Origin: an uncultured Selenomonadales bacterium
GTDB lineage: Bacteria; Bacillota; Negativicutes; Selenomonadales; Selenomonadaceae
Direction: 5' to 3'
Assembly (NCBI GenBank): GCA_946408355.1
Contig: CAMJRX010000013.1
Span: 1 to 55,680 of the forward strand
DNA length: 55,680 nt
Shown here: piece by piece, positions 16,624-26,100 of the stretch
How the letters are laid out: each line of letters begins with the position of its first letter
Numbering within the stretch: the stretch's first letter is position 1
Program-made: the position numbers and the translations under genes
The notes under the pieces: model-generated
Database searches by the model: none
The model's input: only the letters and a program-made list of their open reading frames with translations
Told to the model about the DNA's origin: nothing

Positions 16624-18169
16624 GAAACTTTATTCGCGAGCCGAAAAACAATATGAATACAAAAATTATGACGAAGCATTGAAACTTATAGATAAAATTA
16701 AACGTTACGAGCCGTCTTTCAGAAAGGCTTACTTTCTTGAAGGGGGCATTTGGCTAAAATTAAACAATCCTGTAAAAGAACGCGACGCATTAAAAGAAAC
16801 ACCGTCCATGTTTGATCTTAAAAATCCCAACGAATGGTCTTTAGCAACGACTATTCTATCGACTTTAGCCACTGCTACAGCTAATCTGGGGCTTAATGAG
16901 GAAGCTATGAAAATTTTTCGTATGGTAGCAGAATATTCTGTTAAAGAAAATATAAATTTAAATGCATTGGATTCTGCAATTTATATTGGCAGTTATACAG
17001 AAAATTGTTCAGCCACCGACTTAAAAGCTCTCTACGATAAATACAAAAAATATTTGGTAGATATTAAACCTTATCCGAAAAAATTTTACTCTCATGAAAA
17101 AATTCGCGTAGGGTTCATGTCCGCCGACTTTTACAGACATCCCGCATTGCATTGGTCTTGGGCTTTGTTCACTAATCTTGACAAAAATTCTTTTGAGAAA
17201 TGTTACTATTCCAATGTAGAGACGCCAGACGAGCTTACGGAGTATTTGCGTTCTAATGCCGACATTTGGCAAGACATTAAAGACTTAACAGACGAGGCGG
17301 CGGCAAAACTTATTCGAGACGACGAGATTGATATTCTGTTCGACTTATCAGGACACACGAAAGGCAATCGACTTCCGGTTGCGGCATATCGACCTGCCTC
17401 CGTTCAAATTTCTGGTATCGGCTACATAAACAGCACAGGACTTGATTGCTTCGATTATTTTTTGTCAGATATTTATTGCGCTGGTAACGAGGCGGCTATG
17501 AATGAATATTTCACGGAAAAAATTATTAAGCTTCCTCACAGTCATATTTGCTACGAACTTAGAGCAAACATTGAGCCTGCCGATTATCCGCCGTGTGTTA
17601 GAAATGGTTATGTGACGTTCGGGAGCTTCAATCAATTTAGAAAAATAACGGATTCGATTTTAAGCACGTGGAAGAAAATTTTGGACGCCGTGCCCGATAG
17701 CCGCTTAATTCTCAAGCATAAAATTTTTGATACAGAGGACGGAAAAAAATTTGTCATTGAGCGGCTAAAAAATTTTAACTTTGATTTGGCACGGGTGGAT
17801 ATGCGAGGATTTTCACCGAGCTGGCTTGTAGAATATGGCGACGTGGACATTGCGCTTGATACGTTCCCTTATACGGGCGGCGTCACCACTTGCGAGGCGT
17901 TATATATGGGCGTTCCGGTTATCAGTCTTTACGGCGACCGGCACGGAACGCGCTTTGGACTTAGCATTTTAAGTAACGTTGGACTGGCGGAGTTGGCAGT
18001 TGATTCTTATGACGAGTATATTAATCGAGCAGTCGCATTAGCTAGCGATTGGGAACTTTTAGCAATTTTGCGTAAAAATTTGCGCGGCATGATGGAGAAG
18101 TCGCCGCTAATGGATTCGGCAAATTATACCCGCGAAGTTCAAGACGCCTTTATAAAAATTCTGCGTTAA
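16613..18169 (+). CDS. GT41-family O-GlcNAc transferase-like protein, copy 2
   Basis: 518-residue paralogue of the preceding gene, with the same architecture: TPR-like start and GT41 domain. Motifs are IRVGFMSADFYRHPALH, LFDLSGHTKGNRL, YRPASVQISGIGYINS, VTFGSFNQFRKI and DVDIALDTFPYTGGVTTCEA. It keeps a His-Pro-x-x-His near the catalytic His (OGT: GNHPTSH), which copy 1 has lost. C-terminal halves are nearly identical between copies at DNA level while the N-terminal ~150 residues differ. AGGAGG lies 8 nt before the ATG, inside copy 1, so the genes are translationally coupled. Divergent TPR ends suggest different protein targets. Confidence 0.88.
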   Translation: MNVEKLYSRAEKQYEYKNYDEALKLIDKIKRYEPSFRKAYFLEGGIWLKLNNPVKERDALKETPSMFDLKNPNEWSLATTILSTLATATANLGLNEEAMKIFRMVAEYSVKENINLNALDSAIYIGSYTENCSATDLKALYDKYKKYLVDIKPYPKKFYSHEKIRVGFMSADFYRHPALHWSWALFTNLDKNSFEKCYYSNVETPDELTEYLRSNADIWQDIKDLTDEAAAKLIRDDEIDILFDLSGHTKGNRLPVAAYRPASVQISGIGYINSTGLDCFDYFLSDIYCAGNEAAMNEYFTEKIIKLPHSHICYELRANIEPADYPPCVRNGYVTFGSFNQFRKITDSILSTWKKILDAVPDSRLILKHKIFDTEDGKKFVIERLKNFNFDLARVDMRGFSPSWLVEYGDVDIALDTFPYTGGVTTCEALYMGVPVISLYGDRHGTRFGLSILSNVGLAELAVDSYDEYINRAVALASDWELLAILRKNLRGMMEKSPLMDSANYTREVQDAFIKILR

Positions 18170-18178
18170 ATTTTTTGC

Positions 18179-19048
18179 TTAGAAAAGTTTCCCGCCCATA
18201 AGATTACCAACAGAAACTTTTGGCATGAAGTCTTTATCGCTTTTGCCTTTGATGATAACTTTGTCGACGTATTTGTTCACGCGCTTTGAAATGCGTTTGG
18301 CGGTGTCTTCGACGGATTCCATGTAAGCTTGCGTCCAAACGTCATCATAGCCTTTGCGGGGTTTGTGGTGCTTTACTGCTTGACCTTGAAAGTTATTTTC
18401 CCAGACGATTTCTCCAGTTTCCACGTTGATAAATTGCATGTTGACTACGGTATTGAGTGCGGTGCGTTTTGTAATGTCGAGCATACTGCCGAGTCCGAGT
18501 ACACCAATACCGGAACCAATGCGCCGCAAAGTTTTATCGCGATTGCTTGAGCCTGCACCAGAAAAAGAAAGTCCACTGCCAACGATACTCGTTATAGTTC
18601 CTATTGTTTTATCTTCGACCTTCGAGGCACCGAGCGCGAGCACTTCACAGCGAACGACGTAATCCACGCCGAGATTTTTATAGAACGTTTGATTAAAGTT
18701 TTCGGGCGCGGCAGAAGGTTGCGGCAATTCAATCGCGTCGAATACTAAAATTTCTCCGACATTCTCGACGGAGAAATTTTTTTCAGCGGTAACTTCCTCA
18801 TCAAGAATTAAACCGTCCTCATAAGTATTCGTATCAACGACGGCTACAAGATTTTTCTCAACGAGTTTTTCGCTTAAAAACATTTCCAGATTTTCCGCCG
18901 TGCCGAGTTCGGGGTGTCGCGAGTCGTCTGTTACCTCGATTGCAATTTGTATTCGCTCTTCTTCCGGCAAGCCTTTATCTTTTTTGGCAAATGCTGAAGG
19001 CATTACCAGCAACATTGCCAAGCAAAGCAAGAAAAATTTTTTAATCAT
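18179..19048 (-). CDS. Exported CsgG/TolB-N-like hypothetical protein
   Basis: 289 residues with a signal peptide (MIKKFFLLCLAMLLVMPSAF, cut after AFA). The mature part has EERIQIAIEVTDDS, LSEKLVEKNLVAVVD, LGVDYVVRCEVLALG, then a Gly/Ser-rich segment SIVGSGLSFSGAGSS, and VVNMQFINVETGEIVWENNF. That strand order and the INVETGEIVW motif are typical of CsgG-like periplasmic domains. No lipobox Cys is seen. AGGAGG precedes ATG 19048, with TATAAT-like sequence 25 nt further up. It stands alone downstream of the phzF terminator. Confidence 0.7.
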   Translation of the reverse strand: MIKKFFLLCLAMLLVMPSAFAKKDKGLPEEERIQIAIEVTDDSRHPELGTAENLEMFLSEKLVEKNLVAVVDTNTYEDGLILDEEVTAEKNFSVENVGEILVFDAIELPQPSAAPENFNQTFYKNLGVDYVVRCEVLALGASKVEDKTIGTITSIVGSGLSFSGAGSSNRDKTLRRIGSGIGVLGLGSMLDITKRTALNTVVNMQFINVETGEIVWENNFQGQAVKHHKPRKGYDDVWTQAYMESVEDTAKRISKRVNKYVDKVIIKGKSDKDFMPKVSVGNLMGGKLF

Positions 19049-19094
19049 GACTTCAACCTCCTTTTATTTTTTAAATTATACAACAGGCAACCAT

Positions 19095-19126
19095 AAAAAA
19101 AAATCCCTCGACGCTTTGCGCAGGGA
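19095..19126 (-). terminator. Rho-independent terminator of the hydroxyacid dehydrogenase-to-phzF operon
   Basis: On the minus strand: TCCCT, an inner GCGC-AAA-GCG hairpin, AGGGA, then nine Ts. It lies 16 nt past the phzF-family stop and ends the seven-gene minus-strand operon. Confidence 0.85.
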
Positions 19127-19141
19127 AATTTTTATTACCTT

Positions 19142-19915
19142 TTAAATTTTAAGTTCAGAGACAGCAAATAGTGCCGCACTTCCCGAAATTTTAATTCTAT
19201 TGCCCAAAACTTCACAATGTAAAATTCCGCCGCGAGCCGACGCTTGACGAGCTACAATTTTTTTCTTGCCGAGCTTTTGGCTCCAATACGGCGTGATTAG
19301 ACAATGCGTCGCACCTGTTACGGGGTCTTCTGGAATTTTTATTTTCGGCGCAAATATTCTCGACACGCAATCGAAATTTTTATCGGCGGCAGTCACCGCT
19401 TGAATTAATCCTTCAAGATTTTTAAGCTTATCAAAATTTGGCAAGAGATTTTCAACGGCGGCGGCATTTTCCAAAACCATTAGTAAATCGCGGTCAAGAT
19501 AAGCCTCAAGAACTTTTGAGCCAATGGCGTCGCTCATCTCGTCGGTTACGGGAATTTTTTTCGGCTCATACGCAGGAAAATTCATCTCGAAAAATTTTCC
19601 TTTGCGCTCAACGGTTAATTTGCCGCTCAATGTCTCGAATTCGACGGCTGGCAAATTTTTTTCGTATTGAGTAAGAATTACAAAACCCGTCGCGAGAGTG
19701 GCGTGTCCACAAAGATTTATTTCAGTTGCGGGCGTAAACCATCTAAGCCGATAAGAATTTTTTTCTTTAGCAACAAACGCCGTTTCAGACAAATTGTTTT
19801 CGCGAGCAATATTAAGCATTAAATCTTCGGGCGGAAAATTTTCAACGACGCAAACCGCCGCCGGATTTCCGCTAAAAATTTTGTCCGTAAAAGCATCAAC
19901 GATAAATTGTTTCAT
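19142..19915 (-). CDS. PhzF family isomerase/epimerase-like protein
   Basis: 257 residues of the diaminopimelate-epimerase-like fold. Typical motifs: VDAFTDKIFSGNPAAVC at the start, ENNLSETAFV with the catalytic Glu, LRWFTPATEINLCGHATLAT, and late DPVTGATHC plus KIVARQASARGG. Members isomerise small metabolites in phenazine and other pathways; most, like this one, have no known substrate. ATG 19915 follows GGAG and starts 2 nt after the upstream stop. Confidence 0.88.
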   Translation of the reverse strand: MKQFIVDAFTDKIFSGNPAAVCVVENFPPEDLMLNIARENNLSETAFVAKEKNSYRLRWFTPATEINLCGHATLATGFVILTQYEKNLPAVEFETLSGKLTVERKGKFFEMNFPAYEPKKIPVTDEMSDAIGSKVLEAYLDRDLLMVLENAAAVENLLPNFDKLKNLEGLIQAVTAADKNFDCVSRIFAPKIKIPEDPVTGATHCLITPYWSQKLGKKKIVARQASARGGILHCEVLGNRIKISGSAALFAVSELKI

Positions 19916-19916
19916 G

Positions 19917-20567
19917 TTAATCAACTCCGCTATCAATTTCGACTGGAATAAAAATTTCTCCGCGCTCTTCGTATAAAAAATTTGCGGCAGTCAAGTCGTT
20001 TAAGTCAAGTAAAAAATTTTCAACTTGCGCGGGCAAAAGTAAAATATCAATCGTCACAACGTCAGCATAATCCGTATTTACGACGCGGATTTTTTTGTTG
20101 CGCAGATAATTTTCAACCGTCGCTAAGAAATTATATTCAAGCGTCAAAGAAATTTTTTGGAACGCCGTCATGCGAACGATTTTTGAATTGGCAATGCCTA
20201 AAGCCGCCGTGTGTGAATAAGCCCGAATCAAGCCGCCCGCACCGAGTTTTATCCCGCCAAAATAGCGCGTGACAACTACGGCGCAATTCGTCAAGTCATT
20301 CTTTTTTATCGTCTCAAGAATCGGATTGCCCGCAGTGCCGCCCGGTTCGCCGTCGTCATTCGATTTTTGTTTATCGCCGCGCTCGCCCAAAATCCACGCC
20401 GAACAATTATGCGTTGCGTCGAAATATTTTTTGCGAATCATCAACACGAATTCACGAGCCGCCTCCTCGCTGTCGACGTGCTTAATATGCGCCAAAAATT
20501 TCGACTTGTTGACTTCATACGCCGCACTAAAAATTTCTCCGTCCGCAATCGTTTTAAAATTTATCAT
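19917..20567 (-). CDS. YigZ/IMPACT family protein
   Basis: 216 residues of the UPF0029/IMPACT type. Signature: KSKFLAHIKHVDSEEAA, then AWILG, DDGEPGGTAGNPIL and VVVTRYFGGIKLGAGGLIRA. The C-terminal ferredoxin-like DUF1949 part spans residues ~140-210. The family is linked to translation control and ribosomes, but its bacterial role is unclear. AAGGAG precedes ATG 20567; it sits 9 nt after hemW. Confidence 0.92.
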   Translation of the reverse strand: MINFKTIADGEIFSAAYEVNKSKFLAHIKHVDSEEAAREFVLMIRKKYFDATHNCSAWILGERGDKQKSNDDGEPGGTAGNPILETIKKNDLTNCAVVVTRYFGGIKLGAGGLIRAYSHTAALGIANSKIVRMTAFQKISLTLEYNFLATVENYLRNKKIRVVNTDYADVVTIDILLLPAQVENFLLDLNDLTAANFLYEERGEIFIPVEIDSGVD

Positions 20568-20576
20568 AGCCGCTCC

Positions 20577-21674
20577 TTACAACAAAAAATCCGTGAAGAC
20601 TTCATTGCCTAAACTCATTCCTCGCGCTGTCAAAAAAATTTTATCGCCGTCAACTTTAAGCAAGCCGCGCCGAATATTTTTATCAATAACCGCGCCGAAT
20701 ACGTCAAAGATACTTGCGCCGAATTTATATTTAAAAGTTTTTGCGGAAATGCCAGCCGTCATTCGCAAGCCGAGAAAACAAAATTCTTCCATTGCCGCTT
20801 GATTTGTGACGACCTCCTCAACTATTGGAACGTTATTTTTTATGTAAGTCGCCACGTCGCGAACGTTTGAAGTTCTTAACTTGCCGTCGAAACTGTGCGC
20901 CCCCGCTCCAAAGCCGAAATATTTTTTACCCGTCCAATAGCCGCAATTATGACGGCTCTCGAAATTTTTCTTAGCAAAGTTGCTGATTTCGTAGCGATTA
21001 TATCCGAGCGTCGGCAAAGTTTCCGTTATAAAATCGTACATATCGGCGCAAATATTTTCATCGGGCAAGTTAAGATTATCTGCGCGGGCAAGCTCAAAAA
21101 ATTTCGTGCCCTCTTCGACTTCCAAGCCGTAAATCGACACGTGTTGAATGTCAAGATTTTTAATGTGGTTAACTTCGTGGCGAAGGCTTTGCAAAGTTTG
21201 ATTGGGCAAGCCGTACATTAAATCAACGCTGACATTTGCAAAAAAATTTTTCGCAAGCGTAATCGTTTCAATCGCCGCCCGCGAAGTGTGTATTCTGCCC
21301 AAAATTTTTAAAAGTTCGTCATCAAAACTTTGTACGCCCAAGCTTAATCGATTAAAGCCCAAAACTTTTAAGCCGCGCAGATAATTTTCGTTGACGGTGC
21401 CGGGATTCGCCTCGATTGTAATTTCTGCCTGCTTATCAACGCGAAAATTTTTATTTAAGGCGCAGATAATCTTTTCAAGCTGATTAAGCGTTAAAGTCGT
21501 GGGCGTCCCTCCACCAAAATAAATCGTCTCAACTGTGGATTCGTCGCCGCGCAGATTAATTTCTTTAATCAAAGCGTCAATATAAGAATTTTTTTCCGTC
21601 GCGTCGCTAACTTTGGAATTGAACGCGCAGTAGTTGCATTTACGCTGGCAAAACGGAATGTGTATGTAAATCAT
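20577..21674 (-). CDS. hemW: Radical SAM heme chaperone HemW
   Basis: 365 residues; radical SAM Cys motif CQRKCNYC directly after MIYIHIPF, then [27 protein letters not shown] and the C-terminal HemN-like region. HemW proteins bind heme and insert it into respiratory enzymes; they lack the coproporphyrinogen oxidase signature despite the old name. The start overlaps the prfA stop by four bases (ATGA). Heme handling fits with ccmAB elsewhere in the window. Confidence 0.9.
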   Translation of the reverse strand: MIYIHIPFCQRKCNYCAFNSKVSDATEKNSYIDALIKEINLRGDESTVETIYFGGGTPTTLTLNQLEKIICALNKNFRVDKQAEITIEANPGTVNENYLRGLKVLGFNRLSLGVQSFDDELLKILGRIHTSRAAIETITLAKNFFANVSVDLMYGLPNQTLQSLRHEVNHIKNLDIQHVSIYGLEVEEGTKFFELARADNLNLPDENICADMYDFITETLPTLGYNRYEISNFAKKNFESRHNCGYWTGKKYFGFGAGAHSFDGKLRTSNVRDVATYIKNNVPIVEEVVTNQAAMEEFCFLGLRMTAGISAKTFKYKFGASIFDVFGAVIDKNIRRGLLKVDGDKIFLTARGMSLGNEVFTDFLL

Positions 21675-22738
21675 TTTGTAGCAGATAATTTTTTTGCGCG
21701 GTCGGCGGTTATCAGCGCGGCAATAATTTCGTCGAGGTCGCCGTTCAAAATTTCTTCTAATTTGTAAAGCGTCAATTTAATTCTGTGGTCAGTCACGCGC
21801 CCTTGAGGGAAATTGTACGTGCGAATTTTCTCGCTCCTGTCGCCAGAGCCAACTTGACTTTTTCTATCTGCGGCAATGTTCGCTGTCTGTTCGCGAACGG
21901 CTAAATCTTTGACGCGGGCACGCAAAACGCGCATAGCTTTTTCTTTATTTTTGAGTTGCGATTTTTCGTCTTGGCATTGAACAACAATTCCCGTCGGCAA
22001 ATGCGTAATTCGGATTGCGGTTTCAGTGCGGTTGACGTATTGCCCGCCCGCGCCGCTCGCGCAATAAGTATCAATTCGCAAATCGGCGGGATTAATCACA
22101 ACGTCGACTTCCTCAGCTTCGGGCATAACGGCAACAGTTGCCGCGCTCGTGTGAATTCTGCCGCCGCTCTCCGTGGCGGGAACTCTTTGCACTCTATGCG
22201 CTCCGCTCTCGTATTTGAGCTTGCTGAACGCGCCCGTGCCCTCGACCGTGAAAATAATTTCCTTAAAGCCGCCAATCGTCGTAGCGTTCGCGTAGACAAT
22301 ATCGACGTGCCAACCTTGCCGCTCAGCGTAGCGCGTGTACATTCTAAAAAGTTCGCCTGCAAAAAGAGCCGCCTCTTCGCCGCCGACGCCCCCGCGAATT
22401 TCCATGATTACATTTTTATCGTCGTTGGGGTCTTTAGGCAAAAGCAAAATCGGCAATTCAACTTCAAGCGCGTCTTTGGATTTTTTAAGTTCAGCAAGCT
22501 CCTCTGCCGCCAAAATTTTTAAATCCTCGTCCATCGACGTTTCCAATAAATTTTTATCTTCGTCAATCTGCGCGGCGATTCTTTTATACTCAAGAAATTT
22601 TTTTACAATCGGCTCAAGGTTAGCGTGTTCGCGAGTTAAAGCGGTAAATTTTTCCACGTCTGCGACAACCGACGGGTCACTTAATCGCGCTTCGACTTCC
22701 GCGAAATGTTCCTCGACCTGTTGAAGTTTATCAAGCAT
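21671..22738 (-). CDS. prfA: Peptide chain release factor 1
   Basis: Class I release factor of 355 residues reading UAA/UAG. The PAT anticodon-like tripeptide is in [10 protein letters not shown] and the catalytic GGQ in [17 protein letters not shown] 22738 gives the usual [12 protein letters not shown]; a GTG three codons upstream is also possible. Its start lies 8 nt inside sufU, so translation is coupled. The methyltransferase prmC, often next to prfA, is absent. Confidence 0.96.
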   Translation of the reverse strand: MLDKLQQVEEHFAEVEARLSDPSVVADVEKFTALTREHANLEPIVKKFLEYKRIAAQIDEDKNLLETSMDEDLKILAAEELAELKKSKDALEVELPILLLPKDPNDDKNVIMEIRGGVGGEEAALFAGELFRMYTRYAERQGWHVDIVYANATTIGGFKEIIFTVEGTGAFSKLKYESGAHRVQRVPATESGGRIHTSAATVAVMPEAEEVDVVINPADLRIDTYCASGAGGQYVNRTETAIRITHLPTGIVVQCQDEKSQLKNKEKAMRVLRARVKDLAVREQTANIAADRKSQVGSGDRSEKIRTYNFPQGRVTDHRIKLTLYKLEEILNGDLDEIIAALITADRAKKLSATK

Positions 22739-23174
22739 TGGCGGCACCGTCCGAATTTTTTAGCGCAGTATCAAGCGTATGCCAAGCAAGAGTAGCACAT
22801 TTGACGCGGGCAGGCATTATTGAAATATTTTTCAAAGCCGCCGCCTCGTCAAGTTTCTCAAGTTCGGCGTCGTCAGTAACTTCTCCCTGAATCATTTTTA
22901 TAAAAAGTTCGGCGAGACGTTGAGCCTCGTCAACATTTTTTCCGCGCATAAGTTCAATCATCATATCAGTTGAGGCTTGTGAAATGGCGCAACCTGCCCC
23001 GCTAAACGCCGCGTCAATAATTTTGTCGTCTGCAACTTCCAACTCCAAAGTTATCTCGTCGCCGCAACTGGGATTATGTCCGCGTTCTTTAATCGTGGCG
23101 TGTTCAAGTTGACGCCGATTTTCAAGCGATTGGCTATGTTCGGCAATTAGTTCCGTGTAAATATTCTCTAGCAA
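22731..23174 (-). CDS. sufU: Iron-sulfur cluster scaffold/sulfur-transfer protein SufU
   Basis: 147 residues of the IscU/SufU family, with the three conserved Cys in [18 protein letters not shown] and [12 protein letters not shown]. The longer middle segment (residues ~75-100, EGEVT-type region) separates SufU from IscU. SufU is the zinc-dependent sulfur acceptor of SufS in Firmicutes; sufCDSB are not here. TTG 23174 is the start, 9 nt behind AGGAGAG. Confidence 0.9.
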   Translation of the reverse strand: MLENIYTELIAEHSQSLENRRQLEHATIKERGHNPSCGDEITLELEVADDKIIDAAFSGAGCAISQASTDMMIELMRGKNVDEAQRLAELFIKMIQGEVTDDAELEKLDEAAALKNISIMPARVKCATLAWHTLDTALKNSDGAANA

Positions 23175-23192
23175 AAAATTTCTCTCCTTAAA

Positions 23193-24377
23193 TTAGCTTG
23201 CGCGAAATGAGTTCACTAAAATTATTATGCTGAAAATTATCACGCCGGCCAAAGCTATCAGCGGGTGATAAGGTATCGGCGAATTTTCCAGCGCGGACAT
23301 AATCGCCGGCGGCACTAACACTATCCACGACAACAGCGCGATTATCCGATTGGTTTTTAGAACTTTTAAGACTTTTAACGCGGTCTCTCTGATTAATAAA
23401 AATTTTTCAAGCGTCGGAATTTCAAAGTCCGTTTTATTTTCGTTCGACGAATTAAGCGAACCACCCGCCAATAAAAATGATACGTCGGCAATTTTCAGCG
23501 CGGGCAAGTCGTGTTCGTCGTTGCCGATAACCGCTACGATTTTTCCTTTGGCGCGGAAGATTTGCACTTCGCGAGCTTTGCCCTCCGGTGAAAGATTTGT
23601 TCGTATGTGGTCGAGTGCAAAATTTTTCGTAAACCAACTTGCCATCTTTTTAGGTTGAGATGTCAACAAAAGCGTTTCAATTCCGTTGCGCTTTAAGTCG
23701 CCCAAAAATTTTATAGCGGCGTCGTTTATGTCGTCTTTTAGTGCGATAACGCCGCGAGCCGCCCGACCCGTTGCGACAATCAAAACAGATTTACCCTTGA
23801 CGAGCAGTTGGTCAATCTTCGTGAGCAATTTCGCGCTAACCGATACGCCAAAACCTTCAAGCCACGCCAAATTTCCTACGCGAATTGTTGTACCGCTGAC
23901 AGTCGCCTCAACGCCGCGCCCAGGTAATTCTCTAAAATTCGTCGACGGTTGCAATCTTAAAGATCTATGCGTCGCCGTGTCGTAAATCACGCGCCCCAAA
24001 ACATTTTCCGCGTCGGTCTCTGCTCCTGCCGCCATTGCCAATAGTGTTGGTTGATTCAAGCCCTCCGGCACTAAATCTGTTATGTAAAATTCGCCGCCCG
24101 TCAACACCCGATTATACGGCAACGCGACAATGTTCACGTCCTTTAAAAGTTTCAGCGCATCGGGATTGTTTAACTTTATGCCATGCTTAGCGATTTTCCT
24201 TCGTGCTAAAAACAACGTAAACGGCGACGCAAAAATTAAACAGATTGGCGAAAGCGCAACGAAAATTGACAGCCCCGTCATTAATGCCGCGTCGACGCTC
24301 CGCGTAAAATATAGCCACGCCGCCACCGCTCCACTTATCAGCGCGTCGAGTATGAATAAAGAAATTATATGTTTCAT
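23193..24377 (-). CDS. Degenerate P-type (P1B-like) ATPase lacking the catalytic Asp
   Basis: 394 residues that align with the second half of a heavy-metal P1B ATPase: two N-terminal membrane helices, P and N domains, and two C-terminal helices. The alignment is clear around residue 81-95, VNIVALPYNRVLTGG, against the family's V-D-T-V-V-F-DKTGTLT-x-G. The phosphorylated Asp is Pro87 and Lys is Tyr88. The transmembrane CPC site is SPI (43-45), TGD is TSQ (239-241), and GDGxND is GNDEHD (285-290). The actuator domain, TGE loop and metal-binding domains are absent. The frame is intact and has ordinary codon use, so it is a maintained pseudoenzyme rather than a pseudogene. It overlaps the hydroxyacid dehydrogenase stop by four bases and precedes sufU. 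Confidence 0.85.
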   Translation of the reverse strand: MKHIISLFILDALISGAVAAWLYFTRSVDAALMTGLSIFVALSPICLIFASPFTLFLARRKIAKHGIKLNNPDALKLLKDVNIVALPYNRVLTGGEFYITDLVPEGLNQPTLLAMAAGAETDAENVLGRVIYDTATHRSLRLQPSTNFRELPGRGVEATVSGTTIRVGNLAWLEGFGVSVSAKLLTKIDQLLVKGKSVLIVATGRAARGVIALKDDINDAAIKFLGDLKRNGIETLLLTSQPKKMASWFTKNFALDHIRTNLSPEGKAREVQIFRAKGKIVAVIGNDEHDLPALKIADVSFLLAGGSLNSSNENKTDFEIPTLEKFLLIRETALKVLKVLKTNRIIALLSWIVLVPPAIMSALENSPIPYHPLIALAGVIIFSIIILVNSFRAS

Positions 24378-25339
24378 TTGTTGACGACGTTGACGGGCTT
24401 ACCCGCAAGCCACGCTTTAAGATTTTCTGCGGCAATATTCATAAGACGTTCGCGCGATTCTTTTGGTGCCCAGCTGATATGCGGCGTTATAAAACAATTT
24501 TTCGCGCCGAGCAGAGGATTATCGCCCTTAATCGGTTCGGTAGATACAACGTCAAGCCCCGCCGCAAAAACTTTTCCGCTGTCGAGAGCGTCGCGCAAAT
24601 CCTGGTCGACAACTAAACCGCCGCGACTGTTGTTTAGGATTATAACGCCATCTTTCATCTTAGCGATATTTTCTTTGCAAATAATTCCCTGCGTGGACGG
24701 GAACAACGGACAATGCAAAGCGATAACGTCAGAAGTTGCAAATAGTTCGTCGAGTTCGACAAAAGAGCAATCGCCGAGCTTTGTACCGACTTCGCGCATT
24801 GAGTCGAACGCAATAACTTTCATTCCGAACGCCTGCGCCAATTTGCCCGTTGTCTGACCAATTCTTCCGTAGCCGATAATGCCCATAGTTTTTCCTGCCA
24901 ATTCAATCAACGGATAATCCCAAAAACAAAAGTCCTCGCAATTTTCCCAACGTCCCTCGTGAACGGCTTGGCTGTGGTGCGCCACGTGGTGACAAATTTC
25001 TAACAGCAGAGCAAAGGCGAATTGTGCAACTGATTGCGTGCCATAAGTCGGAATGTTTGTGACGGGAATATTTTTTTCCTTAGCCGCCGCAATGTCGACA
25101 ACATCATAACCCGTCGCCAAAACACCGATATATTTTATGTTGCAAACATCGAGAATTTTTTTAGTGAGCGGCGTTTTATTCGTGATAACAATTTCCGCGT
25201 CGCCGATTCGAGAAATAATTTCGGCGTCGTCAGTCAAGCTTGTGCGGTCGTAAATTTTGCACTCGCCCAAAGTTTTAAGCGCGTCCCAACTCAAATCGCC
25301 GGGGTTTAGCGTGTAGCCGTCAAGCACAACAATTTTCAT
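24374..25339 (-). CDS. D-2-hydroxyacid dehydrogenase (glycerate dehydrogenase/hydroxypyruvate reductase-like)
   Basis: 321-residue NAD(H)-dependent enzyme. Rossmann motif MGIIGYGRIGQTTGKLA, catalytic Arg in NNSRGGLVVD, Glu near residue 260, and His in FITPHISWAPKES. The family interconverts 2-hydroxy and 2-oxo acids; sequence is closest in feel to HprA. ATG 25339 lies behind AGGAG; the long upstream frame extension is intergenic sequence. First gene of the minus operon that runs to 19142. Confidence 0.87.
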   Translation of the reverse strand: MKIVVLDGYTLNPGDLSWDALKTLGECKIYDRTSLTDDAEIISRIGDAEIVITNKTPLTKKILDVCNIKYIGVLATGYDVVDIAAAKEKNIPVTNIPTYGTQSVAQFAFALLLEICHHVAHHSQAVHEGRWENCEDFCFWDYPLIELAGKTMGIIGYGRIGQTTGKLAQAFGMKVIAFDSMREVGTKLGDCSFVELDELFATSDVIALHCPLFPSTQGIICKENIAKMKDGVIILNNSRGGLVVDQDLRDALDSGKVFAAGLDVVSTEPIKGDNPLLGAKNCFITPHISWAPKESRERLMNIAAENLKAWLAGKPVNVVNK

Positions 25340-25479
25340 TTCAAAACATCTCCTAAATCTCCGTTTATCGCAAAAGATTTTAAATCTTTTATCACTAAAA
25401 CGCAAATTTTTATTTGGTAACAGGATTTTTGCCCGCCGCGTCAAAATATTCTTTAAGCGTATTGAAAGGAGTGCTCAAC

Positions 25480-26100
25480 ATGAAAGTTTTATTGGTTAAT
25501 GGCTCGCCCAAATCAGAAGGCAACACGGCAGTCGCGCTCAAAGAGATGATTAAAGTTTTCGAGGCGGAGGGCGTCGAGACGAATTATTTCCACATTGGCA
25601 ACAAAGCTATTCGCGGGTGCGTTTCCTGCCTGAATTGTTTCAAAACCGGGCATTGCGTCTTCGATGATGTTGTCAACGAGATTGCGCCGGTTTTCATGGA
25701 GTCGGAAGGTTTTGTTATCGGTGCGCCGGTCTATTTTGCTTCGCCCAACGGCACGGCAATTTCTTTCCTCGACAGACTTTTCTACAGCACGTTCACGCAG
25801 GACAAGTCGGGTAAAGTTGGTGCAGGTGTCGTAGTTGCGCGGCGCGGCGGGTGCAGTGCGGCTTATGACGTGTTCAACAAATATTTTGGTAACACGGGAA
25901 TGACGATTGCGACTAGCCAATATTGGAATATGGTTTACGGTTTGGAGCCTGGAGAAGGTTCACAAGATATTGAGGGCTTGCAAACTATGCGGACGCTCGC
26001 TCGGAATATGACGTTCCTCATGAAGAGTATCGCGCTCGGCAAAGAGAAATTCGGTCTGCCCAAAGTTGAAGAATGGACTCCCACGCATTTTATCAGATGA
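25480..26100 (+). CDS. Iron-sulfur flavoprotein / NADPH-dependent FMN reductase family
   Basis: 206 residues with a flavodoxin-like fold: VLLVNGSPKSEGNTAVAL binds FMN phosphate, and IGAPVYFASPNG the isoalloxazine. A compact cluster C-x2-C-x2-C-x5-C (CVSCLNCFKTGHC, residues ~46-58) matches the [4Fe-4S] motif of archaeal-type iron-sulfur flavoproteins. It probably shuttles electrons between ferredoxin and small acceptors. ATG 25480 follows AAAGGAG. The FliB gene starts within its stop codon. Confidence 0.87.
   Translation: MKVLLVNGSPKSEGNTAVALKEMIKVFEAEGVETNYFHIGNKAIRGCVSCLNCFKTGHCVFDDVVNEIAPVFMESEGFVIGAPVYFASPNGTAISFLDRLFYSTFTQDKSGKVGAGVVVARRGGCSAAYDVFNKYFGNTGMTIATSQYWNMVYGLEPGEGSQDIEGLQTMRTLARNMTFLMKSIALGKEKFGLPKVEEWTPTHFIR

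Noticed and set aside
22096-22522. Long open frames opposite prfA
   Set aside because: They run antisense to a strongly conserved gene, lack ribosome sites and have biased composition; the same holds for other frames opposite real genes.
25370-25393. AT-rich palindrome AAAAGATTT-T-AAATCTTTT as terminator or operator
   Set aside because: It has no GC pairs and no T-tract beyond the stem; in AT-rich DNA such symmetry is expected by chance.
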